Below are positions 1 to 7,025 of a stretch of DNA of 20,836 nt, in pieces. The stretch lies in the NCBI GenBank assembly GCA_964371505.1, contig CAYJNG010000029.1, positions 1 to 20,836 on the forward strand. Reading direction: 5' to 3'. The stretch comes from CAYJAD01 sp964371505 (GTDB lineage Bacteria; Desulfobacterota; Desulfovibrionia; Desulfovibrionales; Desulfovibrionaceae). How positions within the stretch are numbered: the stretch's first letter is position 1; the number at the start of each line of letters is the position of its first letter. Under the pieces are notes generated by a model, which was not told where the DNA came from, ran no database searches, and saw only the letters and a list, made by a program, of their open reading frames with translations. A program made the position numbers and the translations under genes.

Positions 1-1
1 T

Positions 2-43
2 TCTACGCTTGGTGTGAGCTTAACCATCTCTAACGAAATGTAA
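2..43 (+). CDS. possible C-terminal tail of an upstream protein (partial)
   Basis: An open frame enters from the left edge and ends at the TAA at 41-43. It encodes only 13 residues ending in LTISNEM. A strong bidirectional terminator begins 8 bases later, which is why I think a + strand gene ends here. Frame 1 also ends nearby (TAA at 31-33), so the frame choice is not certain. No family can be recognised from so short a tail. Confidence 0.3.
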   Translation, partial: STLGVSLTISNEM

Positions 44-50
44 CTTCATA

Positions 51-89
51 AAAAAAGCTTCCATATGTCATATATATGGAAGCTTTTTT
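51..89. terminator. bidirectional intrinsic terminator
   Basis: A perfect 16-bp inverted repeat (51-66 and 74-89) encloses a 7-nt loop. Its outer bases are A6 on the left and T6 on the right, so each strand reads a hairpin ending in a U-run. It would end the minus-strand selenoprotein gene that stops at 104 and any + strand gene ending near 43. Confidence 0.85.
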
Positions 90-103
90 ATTTTATACTA
101 TAA

Positions 104-331
104 CTATGCGTATTTAGCGCGTAATTCTTGAAGTAAAACATCTTCATCGGGGAAAGAGCCTGTGGCTGCCTTGGAATACACAAGGCTATCCTCCACCATA
201 ACATCAAAAACACCGCCACTACCTTTTATAAGCTCTACGGTAGTTCCAAAAGCTTCTTGCATTTTTGTAGCTAAACTAGCTGCTTTAGGTTCGTAGTTTC
301 AAGCACCACAATAGGTTATACTCATTTTCAT
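104..331 (-). CDS. SelW/Rdx-family selenoprotein (in-frame TGA = Sec11)
   Basis: This is a 75-residue thioredoxin-fold protein that conventional ORF calling breaks at an in-frame TGA (301-299). Reading the TGA as selenocysteine gives an N-terminus MSITYCGAU at residues 3-11, a CxxU redox motif. Next come NYEPKAASLATKM (12-24), then VELIKGSGGVFDVMV and LVYSKAATGSFPDED. This is the order seen in Rdx (SelW/SelT/SelH) proteins: CxxU, the PKA helix, the G-x-G-x-F-D-V strand and the F-x-K...G-x-F-P end. Family members are small thiol oxidoreductases whose exact substrate is usually unknown. The start at 331 has an AAAGGAG site 7 nt upstream. ATG 325 is the alternative but is too far from that site. 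The gene has its own promoter-like sequence and terminator, so it is probably monocistronic. The stop is TAG at 106-104. Confidence 0.85.
269..281 (-). promoter_or_regulatory. bacterial SECIS-like hairpin for the SelW-like gene
   Basis: A 5-bp stem (AGCTA/TAGCT) closes a GTT loop. On the minus strand the stem begins 18 nt after the UGA and the loop G is nt 23. Bacterial SECIS elements lie inside the coding region just after the UGA and carry a G at the top of the apical loop. Position and loop fit, but a short stem like this occurs by chance. Confidence 0.5.
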
Positions 332-359
332 AAAAATACTCCTTTGTTTTTACATTGGT

Positions 360-388
360 AAAATAGTCAACGCTTTATACCTTGTCAA
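360..388 (-). promoter_or_regulatory. sigma70-type promoter for the SelW-like gene
   Basis: On the minus strand a perfect TTGACA (388-383) is followed by a 17-nt spacer and TATTTT (365-360; 4/6 to TATAAT). Transcription would start near 353 and give a short leader to the ATG at 331 containing the AAAGGAG ribosome site. The 112-bp gap to the upstream minus-strand moaF-like gene also favours a separate promoter. Confidence 0.55.
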
Positions 389-443
389 TAAATACATAAA
401 ATACAGGTTTTAGGGTATTGGAATGGAGCCCTTGTAGCATCCT

Positions 444-1220
444 TTATTCAAAGGACGTAATAACACAAATTTCTTCACGGCGCTCACCATTGGGGCGCAT
501 ATGTCTATAGGCACGCATGGTTTCAAAATTACAAACAATATGCCCCTTGTGCTGTGCATTATCCCAAGATATAAAATAGATATGTTCATTTACTTGAGAA
601 ATGGTTGTAGAAAAAATATATTGTAATGCATTTTCGATAACAGTCATAACAGCGCCAGAAAAAAGCACCTGTAACATGCCAAATTGTGTCGCAATGGTAA
701 GGGTTTTTCCTGTAAAGTCTTGGCGTATTTTTTCATCTTCTGGCTTGGGTAAGGAGGCTGTTTCTAATATTCTGTCATGGGGTGGCAGTTCTCTTTCCTC
801 AATATTTTGTGCGATGAGAGTGGGAATATCATGGGCATTGGAAAGAGGAAGATGTGGATATTCACTATCTTGCGCATTCACACTATACACCCTTCCGTGT
901 AATCTTAAAAGAGTATGAGGAAATTGTGTGTAAGATACATGAGAGCGAGCTTTTTGCGTGGCAAAATTCAATACCACATTATCCCTTCCATGCTCAGTTT
1001 CCCACGATAAAAAGTAAACATCATTTGCTATTTTAGATATTTGCGGTGTAACTTCTTGTGAAATTGAGCGATAATACCCTAATTGCCCACTCCATTTTAT
1101 TTTATTATTATATACTGTCAGGCAAAAATCATCAAAAAAATCATACCCATAGTTGATAACAGATCCTCTTAAATCATCATAACCTGAACCAGAAACATTT
1201 TTTTGTTCTACATGTAACAT
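444..1220 (-). CDS. moaF: MoaF-like protein
   Basis: The product is a 258-residue soluble protein with two similar halves. Each half ends in a hallmark block: VYFLSWETEHGRDNVVLNF in the first, IYFISWDNAQHKGHIVCNF followed by RPNGER in the second. This tandem beta-barrel (lipocalin-like) pattern resembles MoaF, a family named after genes near molybdenum-cofactor functions whose biochemical role is not firmly established. I chose ATG 1220 (MLHVEQ) because AGAAGG lies just upstream. The frame is open to ATG 1277, but that start has no ribosome site and adds a poor basic/hydrophobic extension. It is divergent from dmsA across a 250-bp gap. This and the surrounding molybdoenzyme genes support a link to Mo metabolism or its control. 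A tail hairpin (440-455) overlaps the stop. The family call rests on pattern recognition only. Confidence 0.6.
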   Translation of the reverse strand: MLHVEQKNVSGSGYDDLRGSVINYGYDFFDDFCLTVYNNKIKWSGQLGYYRSISQEVTPQISKIANDVYFLSWETEHGRDNVVLNFATQKARSHVSYTQFPHTLLRLHGRVYSVNAQDSEYPHLPLSNAHDIPTLIAQNIEERELPPHDRILETASLPKPEDEKIRQDFTGKTLTIATQFGMLQVLFSGAVMTVIENALQYIFSTTISQVNEHIYFISWDNAQHKGHIVCNFETMRAYRHMRPNGERREEICVITSFE

Positions 1221-1470
1221 AAAACCTTCTCTCTTTTTATGAACAATTTTTGTGAAAAAAGTTAAAAAATACACCATTACAACATGTTACACAAAGTAAT
1301 TAGCATGATTTTTTCTATGGTTAAAGCTAAGAAAGAAGCAAAGTATGTTTTATTAAAAAAATAAAAAATTTCCTTAAATAACGTGCAAAGCAAAAATTAA
1401 GTATTATTTTAGTAAAGATATGGTCTTTTAAAAATACGACAATCTATCCTCTACCTCAAAGGAGATTCCT

Positions 1471-3891
1471 ATGCCTTGGCCTGCAGATTCACTTAGCCGT
1501 AGAGCCTTTCTTAAAGGGGGCAGCATTGTTCTGGCCTCTTCTGCTTTTCCCATTTCCATAGAAATTTTTAACGCTGGTGAAGCTAAAGCCAGTGAAAAAC
1601 TTCCGAAAAATCTTGATAAAGTTTTTTGGAACTCTTGTAATGTAAACTGTGGTAGCCGATGTGCGCTGCGTGTGCATGTGCAAGATGGCGTTATTACACG
1701 TATAGAAACAGATAATACTGGGGATGACGCTTATGGCACACAGCAATTACGTGCTTGCCCGCGCGGTCGCTCCATGCGTCAGCGTATTTACGCCGAAGAG
1801 CGTATTCCCTACCCCCTTAAACGCGTAGGTAAACGTGGTGAGGGCAAATTTGAGCGCATTAGCTGGGAGGAAGCTTTTACACAGCTTGCTGCAAGGCTAA
1901 AAAGCACCATTGATACCCATACTAATGAATCTGTCTATTTAAATTATGGAACCGGCGCCCTTGGTAGTACCATGGGTAAGAGCTGGCCCCCTGCTGCCAC
2001 GCCGGTAGCTCGCCTTATGAATATATTGGGCGGGTATTTGAACCATTACTCTGACTACTCCACCTGCCAAATAACGGTGGGCATGCCTTACCTGTATGGT
2101 GGGGGCTGGGTAGATGGTAATGGTCTTTCTGACATTGAAAATAGTGAACTGGCGGTTTTTTTCGGTAACAACCCTTCCGAAACGCGTATGTCTGGTTGTA
2201 AAGCAAAAACCTTACAACACGCCCGCTTTAGCAAAAATACTCGTATGATTATGGTGGACCCGCGCTATTCGGACACCATGGTTTCCTCCGGCGATATGTG
2301 GGTGCCCATTCGCCCCGGCACAGATACAGCTCTTTGTGCCGCGTTGGCCCATGTGATGATTTCAGAAAATTTGGTAGATAAGGCTTTCATTGATACCTAT
2401 ACCATAGGCTATGATGAAGACACCTTGCCAGAAGGCGCCCCTAAAGGATCCTCGTACAAATCATATATTCTTGGCCTTGGGCCGGATAAACTTGCCAAAA
2501 CTCCGGCGTGGGCCGCAGCCATTACCGGATATCCTGCGCCCAAAATTCAGCGCTTAGCGCGTGAAATGGCAGCGGCTAAACCTTGCTTTATCTGCCAAGG
2601 TTGGGGGCCGCAACGCAGCACCAATGGAGAGAATCTTTCTCGTGCCATAGGTATGCTTGCCGTACTTACGGGTAATGTGGGTATTGCCGGCGGCAATACC
2701 GGCGCGCGTGAAAATAGCGGTTATGGCCTTGGTATGGCCACCTTCCCTACGCTTCAAAACCCCATAAAAACAACAATTTCTTGTTTTAACTGGTACGAAG
2801 CCATTAATGATTATACCACCATGACAGCCCAAACAGCAGGCGTGCGTGGTAGGGATAAACTCATTGCCCCCATAAAATTCCTTTGGAATTATGCGGGGAA
2901 TTGTATCACCAACCAGCACGGTGGCATTAATCAAATGCACCCCATTTTACAAGATGAAAAGAAATGTGAAACCATTGTGGTGCTGGATACTACCCTCACC
3001 CCTTCGGCGCGTTATGCAGATTTCCTTTTACCTGTGTGCTCCAATTTAGAAGAACATGATTGGTCTGTTGCCGGTGATAGCAATATTGGCTATGTTATTT
3101 TTGGTGAAAAATGCATCGAGCCTGTGGGTGAAAGCATGAGTATTTATGATATTTGTGCTGGCATAGCCGCTAAAATGGGTGTAGGAGAAAAGTTCACCGA
3201 AGGGCGCACGCAATATCAATGGCTTGAGCATTTATACGAACTTTCTCGTAAAAATGTACCAGAACTCCCCCCCACGTTGAAAGAAGCCTTTGCCCTTGGC
3301 GTGTATAAAAAGTATTTTCCCCAAAATCATATAGCGTATAAGGCCTTCCGTGAAAATCCTGTGGCCAACCCACTGCAAACACCTTCAGGAAAAATTGAGA
3401 TCTACTCTGCAGCCTTGGCCGAAAAAGCTAAAACATGGAAGCTGGAAGAAGGGCAAGCCATAACAGCCCTTGCGGAATATATTCCTGACCCAGAAGGCGC
3501 CCTAAGCGCTTTACGTAAAACCTACCCTCTACAGCTTATAGGGCACCACTACAAGCAGCGTACGCACTCAAGCTATGGCAATTGCTGGTGGTTGCAAGAA
3601 GCAGCTCCACAAGATGTATGGATTAACCCCATCGATGCCCAAGCAAGAGGGATAAAACACGGGCAAAAGGTTAAGATTTTTAATGGTCGCGGCAGTACCT
3701 ATGTGCCTGCACGCGTAACATCTCGTATTATGCCAGGAGTAGTTTCCCTACCACAAGGGGCGTGGCATACGCCGGATCACAATGGCGTGGATCGCAATGG
3801 CTGCATCAATGTGCTCACAGAGCTAAAACCCACAGCATTGGCCAAGGGCAACCCACACCACTCTAACCTTGTGCAAATTGAGCGCGCCTAG
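1471..3891 (+). CDS. dmsA: DMSO reductase-type molybdopterin oxidoreductase, catalytic subunit
   Basis: This 806-residue bis-MGD enzyme begins with a TAT signal (SRRAFLKGG at 9-17, then a hydrophobic stretch, cleavage near AKA at 38-40), so it is exported folded. A [4Fe-4S] site follows: C56, C60, C64 and C96. The segment YSDYSTCQITVGMPYLYG (193-210) matches the DmsA/YnfE block that supplies the serine Mo ligand, here probably Ser197. The C-terminal molybdopterin-binding domain holds RTHSSYGN, WINPIDAQARG and GCINVLTELKP, also typical of DmsA. Expected role: quinol-driven reduction of DMSO or a related S- or N-oxide; the true substrate cannot be read from sequence. Start: AAAGGAG 6 nt before ATG 1471. 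It leads the dmsABC operon. No TorD/DmsD-type chaperone gene is visible nearby. Confidence 0.9.
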   Translation: MPWPADSLSRRAFLKGGSIVLASSAFPISIEIFNAGEAKASEKLPKNLDKVFWNSCNVNCGSRCALRVHVQDGVITRIETDNTGDDAYGTQQLRACPRGRSMRQRIYAEERIPYPLKRVGKRGEGKFERISWEEAFTQLAARLKSTIDTHTNESVYLNYGTGALGSTMGKSWPPAATPVARLMNILGGYLNHYSDYSTCQITVGMPYLYGGGWVDGNGLSDIENSELAVFFGNNPSETRMSGCKAKTLQHARFSKNTRMIMVDPRYSDTMVSSGDMWVPIRPGTDTALCAALAHVMISENLVDKAFIDTYTIGYDEDTLPEGAPKGSSYKSYILGLGPDKLAKTPAWAAAITGYPAPKIQRLAREMAAAKPCFICQGWGPQRSTNGENLSRAIGMLAVLTGNVGIAGGNTGARENSGYGLGMATFPTLQNPIKTTISCFNWYEAINDYTTMTAQTAGVRGRDKLIAPIKFLWNYAGNCITNQHGGINQMHPILQDEKKCETIVVLDTTLTPSARYADFLLPVCSNLEEHDWSVAGDSNIGYVIFGEKCIEPVGESMSIYDICAGIAAKMGVGEKFTEGRTQYQWLEHLYELSRKNVPELPPTLKEAFALGVYKKYFPQNHIAYKAFRENPVANPLQTPSGKIEIYSAALAEKAKTWKLEEGQAITALAEYIPDPEGALSALRKTYPLQLIGHHYKQRTHSSYGNCWWLQEAAPQDVWINPIDAQARGIKHGQKVKIFNGRGSTYVPARVTSRIMPGVVSLPQGAWHTPDHNGVDRNGCINVLTELKPTALAKGNPHHSNLVQIERA

Positions 3892-3920
3892 CCCATACAT
3901 GCTAAACACGGAGAATGTAT

Positions 3921-4553
3921 ATGTTAAGACAACCTTCATTTACTTTCAATAGTGAGCTGTGTACGGGCTGTAAAGCCTGTATGATTGCCTGCAAAGATAA
4001 ACATAATTTACCGCGTGATGTAAAATGGCGGCGAGTTTTAGAGTTTTCCGGCGGGGAATGGCTTGATGTGGGCAATGGAGCCTATGAGCAAAATGTTTTT
4101 GCGTATTATGTGTCCATATCCTGTAATCATTGCGAAAACCCCTTATGTGCCAAAGGTTGCCCCACCGGTGCCATGCATAAAGATGACAACGGTATAGTGA
4201 GCGTAAATCAAGATTTGTGCGTGGGCTGTCGTTACTGCGAGTGGAACTGCCCTTACGGTGCCCCGCAGTTTAATGCAGAAATTCAACGCATGAGCAAGTG
4301 TGACTTTTGTCAAGACTACCTTGAGCAAGATAAAGAGCCTGCTTGCGTTGCCGCCTGCCCTTGCCGTGCTTTAGGCATAGGAAACTACACACATTTACAA
4401 GAAGAAGCTGACTTTATACAAGAAATGGCACCACTTCCCAAGGCCTCGCTTACAGAACCCCATTTATTTTGTAAGCCCAACCGTCATTCCAAGCCCCAAG
4501 GAAGCCGCGAAGGCATACGAGGCAAGCTTGTAAGCAACCCAGAGGAGGTATAA
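3921..4553 (+). CDS. dmsB: DmsB-type iron-sulfur electron-transfer subunit
   Basis: A 210-residue ferredoxin-like subunit carrying sixteen cluster cysteines, enough for four [4Fe-4S] clusters: C14/17/20/24, C68/71/76/80, C100/103/106/110 and C127/130/142/146. It would pass electrons from the membrane subunit DmsC to DmsA. There is no signal peptide, as expected for a partner carried out by the TAT signal of DmsA. I prefer ATG 3921 (MLRQPSF) because the CGGAG site at 3909-3913 is 7 nt away. The frame's first ATG (3915) would sit directly on that site. It starts 29 nt after dmsA and ends 2 nt before dmsC. Confidence 0.92.
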   Translation: MLRQPSFTFNSELCTGCKACMIACKDKHNLPRDVKWRRVLEFSGGEWLDVGNGAYEQNVFAYYVSISCNHCENPLCAKGCPTGAMHKDDNGIVSVNQDLCVGCRYCEWNCPYGAPQFNAEIQRMSKCDFCQDYLEQDKEPACVAACPCRALGIGNYTHLQEEADFIQEMAPLPKASLTEPHLFCKPNRHSKPQGSREGIRGKLVSNPEEV

Positions 4554-4555
4554 TC

Positions 4556-5380
4556 ATGGAAGGAATGTGGAGTCTCATTTTCTTTACCCTGCTTGTGCAA
4601 GCCTCGTCGGGTATGGTGATATTGCAAGCCATCTTTGGCGGCGAAAAAGCCCAAAACAAGCTATGTTGGGCCCACTGCGCTTTAGGCTTGGCTCTGGCAG
4701 GTACGGTTTTTTCTTTACTGCACTTAAGTGCTCCCATGCACAGTGTATTTACTATAAATAACATTTTTTTCTCTTGGCTTAGCCGCGAAATTTTTTGCGT
4801 AGGTCTTTTTACAGCTGCTTTGTGCTACTATTTGTATACGCAAGAAAAAATATACTTATGGCTCACTGCTGTAGCAGGCGTAGTGCTCAATTATGCCATG
4901 AGTAATATTTATTCCATGTCACAAGTACCTTTCTGGCAAGAAATTTGCGTTTTCGGCGCTTTTTTGCTTACAGCTGGTGTACTTGGTGGCACAACATTAC
5001 TGGCTTTAGGCTATTTTTGCCGTAAAGACCCTCTACCACAGCGTTTAAAGGAGCTTATGACCAGTTGGCTTCCTCTTACGTTAAGTGTGCTTTTAGCCCT
5101 ACGCATGGGCTTTGCTGTGGATCAGACGGCACACGCTGTGACAGCCATGAGTATTTTTGCCTTATACGCCAGCCCTGTGCTCTTGGGCCTTGGTATGGCT
5201 TTACTCTTCTTTTTATTACAACAATCTTTTACTTTTTGCCCCAAAACCCAAGACCGCGAAGCACGTTTGGCTTCCGGCATGTGGACACTATGCATGATTG
5301 CCTTACTTGTATGTATGGTGGGCGGTGAAATTTTGGCACGCGTTACCTTCTATCAAGGATATACGTGGTTTGGTATGTAA
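4556..5380 (+). CDS. dmsC: DmsC-type membrane anchor subunit
   Basis: A 274-residue very hydrophobic protein with about eight membrane segments, starting MEGMWSLIFFTLLVQ, the usual size and topology of DmsC. Subunits of this family bind menaquinol and anchor the catalytic dimer to the outer face of the inner membrane. Sequence conservation in DmsC is low, so the call leans on operon position after dmsA and dmsB. An AGGAGG site (4542-4547) lies 8 nt before the ATG. A strong terminator follows 19 nt after the stop, closing the operon. Confidence 0.87.
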   Translation: MEGMWSLIFFTLLVQASSGMVILQAIFGGEKAQNKLCWAHCALGLALAGTVFSLLHLSAPMHSVFTINNIFFSWLSREIFCVGLFTAALCYYLYTQEKIYLWLTAVAGVVLNYAMSNIYSMSQVPFWQEICVFGAFLLTAGVLGGTTLLALGYFCRKDPLPQRLKELMTSWLPLTLSVLLALRMGFAVDQTAHAVTAMSIFALYASPVLLGLGMALLFFLLQQSFTFCPKTQDREARLASGMWTLCMIALLVCMVGGEILARVTFYQGYTWFGM

Positions 5381-5399
5381 ACATACAGTAATATAACGT

Positions 5400-5438
5400 A
5401 AAAAAGGGAAGAAGTCTTATGAGCTTCTTCCCTTTTTT
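5400..5438. terminator. bidirectional terminator between dmsC and the cytochrome b gene
   Basis: A perfect 15-bp inverted repeat (5400-5414 and 5424-5438) has a 9-nt loop, with A6 at the left and T6 at the right. It serves the + strand dmsABC operon and the minus-strand cytochrome gene whose stop is at 5453. Confidence 0.9.
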
Positions 5439-5452
5439 GTATGTACTGTTTT

Positions 5453-6007
5453 TTATTGCACGTTTTTTTTCTTCTCTTGGGTCTTCTTCCAAAAGAAAAA
5501 ATGCCAAAGAGCCATACAGCCATGCCCAAGAGCATACGCAGCTAATACAAACGCTGTATATCTATGAAAATCTAAAAAATTTACGGAAAATTTCGTATAC
5601 GGCACCCATAAAAGGTACCATGTAAAACCAAAAGCTACCGTTAGAAAAAAGAAAACAAAGCCTATGCCCTGAATGATGCCAGGTAACCCCCCTGGACGCG
5701 GCGCAGGTATATGCCCAGCTTTAAGTTGCTGTATGTCTTTACGTAATTGCGTACTGTCTCCCCACAGATATGGGAAAAAATATTTAAAACCGCGTCTTTT
5801 AAAACTTACGAAAAGAAAAATACAAATAAAAGGCACTAAAGCAAGCCCTAGCTCTATATGCCATGAATCCACAAAAGGGTTGCGGAGATATTTTAAAAGC
5901 TGTGCTGTAACTAAAAATATGGCCAAAATATGCCAAATACGGATGAAAGGGGTTTGAAAGAAGCCAAGAAATTTCCAAAGTAAGGATACATTATGCAATA
6001 TTTTCAT
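5453..6007 (-). CDS. cytochrome b561 / Ni-Fe-hydrogenase-type cytochrome b
   Basis: A 184-residue integral membrane protein with four predicted membrane helices (about 22-40, 52-68, 110-135, 147-172). Histidines are placed as in b-type cytochromes that bind two haems: H26 (RIWH), H50 (SWH), H148 (DFHRY), and H162 and H169 (LGHGCMALWH). Such proteins link a periplasmic dehydrogenase or reductase to the quinone pool. It lies alone between dmsABC and the formate dehydrogenase genes, on the opposite strand to both enzymes. A partner cannot be assigned: FdhAB, which lacks a gamma subunit here, is one candidate. A GGGAG site lies 6 nt before ATG 6007. A charged lysine-rich tail (173-181) probably faces the cytoplasm. 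Confidence 0.75.
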   Translation of the reverse strand: MKILHNVSLLWKFLGFFQTPFIRIWHILAIFLVTAQLLKYLRNPFVDSWHIELGLALVPFICIFLFVSFKRRGFKYFFPYLWGDSTQLRKDIQQLKAGHIPAPRPGGLPGIIQGIGFVFFFLTVAFGFTWYLLWVPYTKFSVNFLDFHRYTAFVLAAYALGHGCMALWHFFFWKKTQEKKKNVQ

Positions 6008-6132
6008 TCTTTTCTCCCTGTTTATACATCATATAGCAGGTCCTTAAAGGCAGGCAAAGCATATAAAATAACACCTTGAAAAAAAGCATCGCATGAAACG
6101 CTATGAAAATAATAAGTAATATGTATCTTGTG

Positions 6133-6151
6133 CATTGACCTCATGTCAATG
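6133..6151. promoter_or_regulatory. palindromic operator-like site upstream of the cytochrome b gene
   Basis: Inverted arms CATTGAC (6133-6139) and GTCAATG (6145-6151) flank a 5-nt centre. On the minus strand the right arm contributes a TTGACA (6149-6144), followed at 17-18 nt by a weak ATACAT/TACATA. The palindrome therefore overlaps a candidate -35 box of the gene starting at 6007. It resembles a dimeric regulator site, but the regulator is unknown. Confidence 0.4.
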
Positions 6152-6191
6152 TATAAAAGGTTCTGAAAGCTATCCTACAAAGATACTATGA

Positions 6192-6232
6192 CGTATTTTG
6201 AGGAACGTTTTTATAACTTTCCTCAAAATGCG
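6192..6232. repeat. inverted repeat downstream of fdhD
   Basis: Arms 6192-6205 and 6219-6232 pair over 14 positions with one G-T pair, including the perfect TTTTGAGGAA/TTCCTCAAAA, around a 13-nt loop. It lies 50 nt past the fdhD stop on the minus strand. No clear U-run follows, so it may be a weak or factor-assisted terminator, or an mRNA-stabilising structure. Confidence 0.5.
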
Positions 6233-6281
6233 CCTTAATAGTGGGAAAAAAGAGATTAGGAGTAACTGCCTTTGCTTACCA

Positions 6282-7025
6282 TTAATAAATGGCGTCTCCA
6301 GCAAAAAGGGTTACTCTTTTATCTTCCGGTCTGCAAAAAGCCGCTAAGGTGCAGCCTTCGTTACGTGCACTTTCAAAAGGCGTACTGGTAATAGCAGAGC
6401 GGCTTACCATATGCTTTATGCCGGCGCGACGTATTTTGTGATACAAAGACGTGGTAATACGTGCTGTGATGAAAAGAAAATATTCTTCAATGGGCAAGTT
6501 ATGCAAAAGCGTATGCCCTTTAAGCCTGTCCACGCAATTATGCCTACCAATATCTTCTGCTAAAATAAGCTCTTGCTTTTCAGGGTGGTACAATGCCGCA
6601 CGGTGAAAGCAGCCTGTACCGTCCCAAAGGCCTTCCGTTTCCAGCATGGTGGTCATGGTTTCAAGCACTTGAGCAAAGGAAAGCTTCTGTATAGGGGCAC
6701 ATTCTCCTTGCTTGGGTATGGCTTCAAGTATTACTTTAAAGGTGTTATCCGTATTATGAATTTGCTGCGTAAAATCAGCATTATAACAGGGCAATACATC
6801 TAGCACCGTATGCCCTAAAACGAGTTTTTCTAACTCTACAGGATACGCGTATAAAGTTTTTTCTCCTGTAAAAACAAGCTCCTGCCCTTGGGAGGTATCA
6901 CGGCATGTGTAGGTAAAGTGGCAAGGCACTTCTGGGCTAATAATTTCTGCAATTTCGCGCAGAGCGCCATGCTTATACTGCTGCAATGTACACTTGGTAA
7001 AAGTAGAAGAATTTAGCTCAGCCAT
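6282..7025 (-). CDS. fdhD: FdhD-like formate dehydrogenase sulfurtransferase
   Basis: FdhD takes sulfur from a cysteine desulfurase and adds the terminal sulfido ligand to the Mo/W-bis-MGD cofactor of formate dehydrogenases. This 247-residue protein has the diagnostic blocks: ALREIAEI near the N-terminus, YAYPVELEKLVLGH (59-72), WDGTGCFHRAAL (134-145), AEDIGRHNCVDRL (156-168) and VSRSAITST (207-215). The oddity is the CGxCG (CxxC) loop normally found before the TG-x-H block: here there is only GECAP (C109). The start at 7025 overlaps the end of fdhE by 13 nt without a clear ribosome site, suggesting translational coupling. The neighbouring divergent fdhAB is the obvious client. Confidence 0.85.
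   Translation of the reverse strand: MAELNSSTFTKCTLQQYKHGALREIAEIISPEVPCHFTYTCRDTSQGQELVFTGEKTLYAYPVELEKLVLGHTVLDVLPCYNADFTQQIHNTDNTFKVILEAIPKQGECAPIQKLSFAQVLETMTTMLETEGLWDGTGCFHRAALYHPEKQELILAEDIGRHNCVDRLKGHTLLHNLPIEEYFLFITARITTSLYHKIRRAGIKHMVSRSAITSTPFESARNEGCTLAAFCRPEDKRVTLFAGDAIY

Noticed and set aside
299..301. Pseudogene explanation for the interrupted SelW-like gene
   Set aside because: The TGA sits in the CxxU position of a complete domain, with a good ribosome site, promoter and terminator. Decay would not be expected to pick that codon.
440..455. TCCTTT/AAAGGA hairpin at the moaF-like stop as a terminator
   Set aside because: The stem is only 6 bp, overlaps the coding end and has no U-run, so I did not list it as a terminator.
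601..918. 105-residue + strand ORF inside the MoaF-like gene
   Set aside because: It is antisense to a gene with clear family pattern and has no ribosome site or recognisable domain.
1281..1288. AACATGTT palindrome in the moaF-dmsA gap as an operator
   Set aside because: An 8-bp AT-rich palindrome is expected by chance, and no promoter element supports it.
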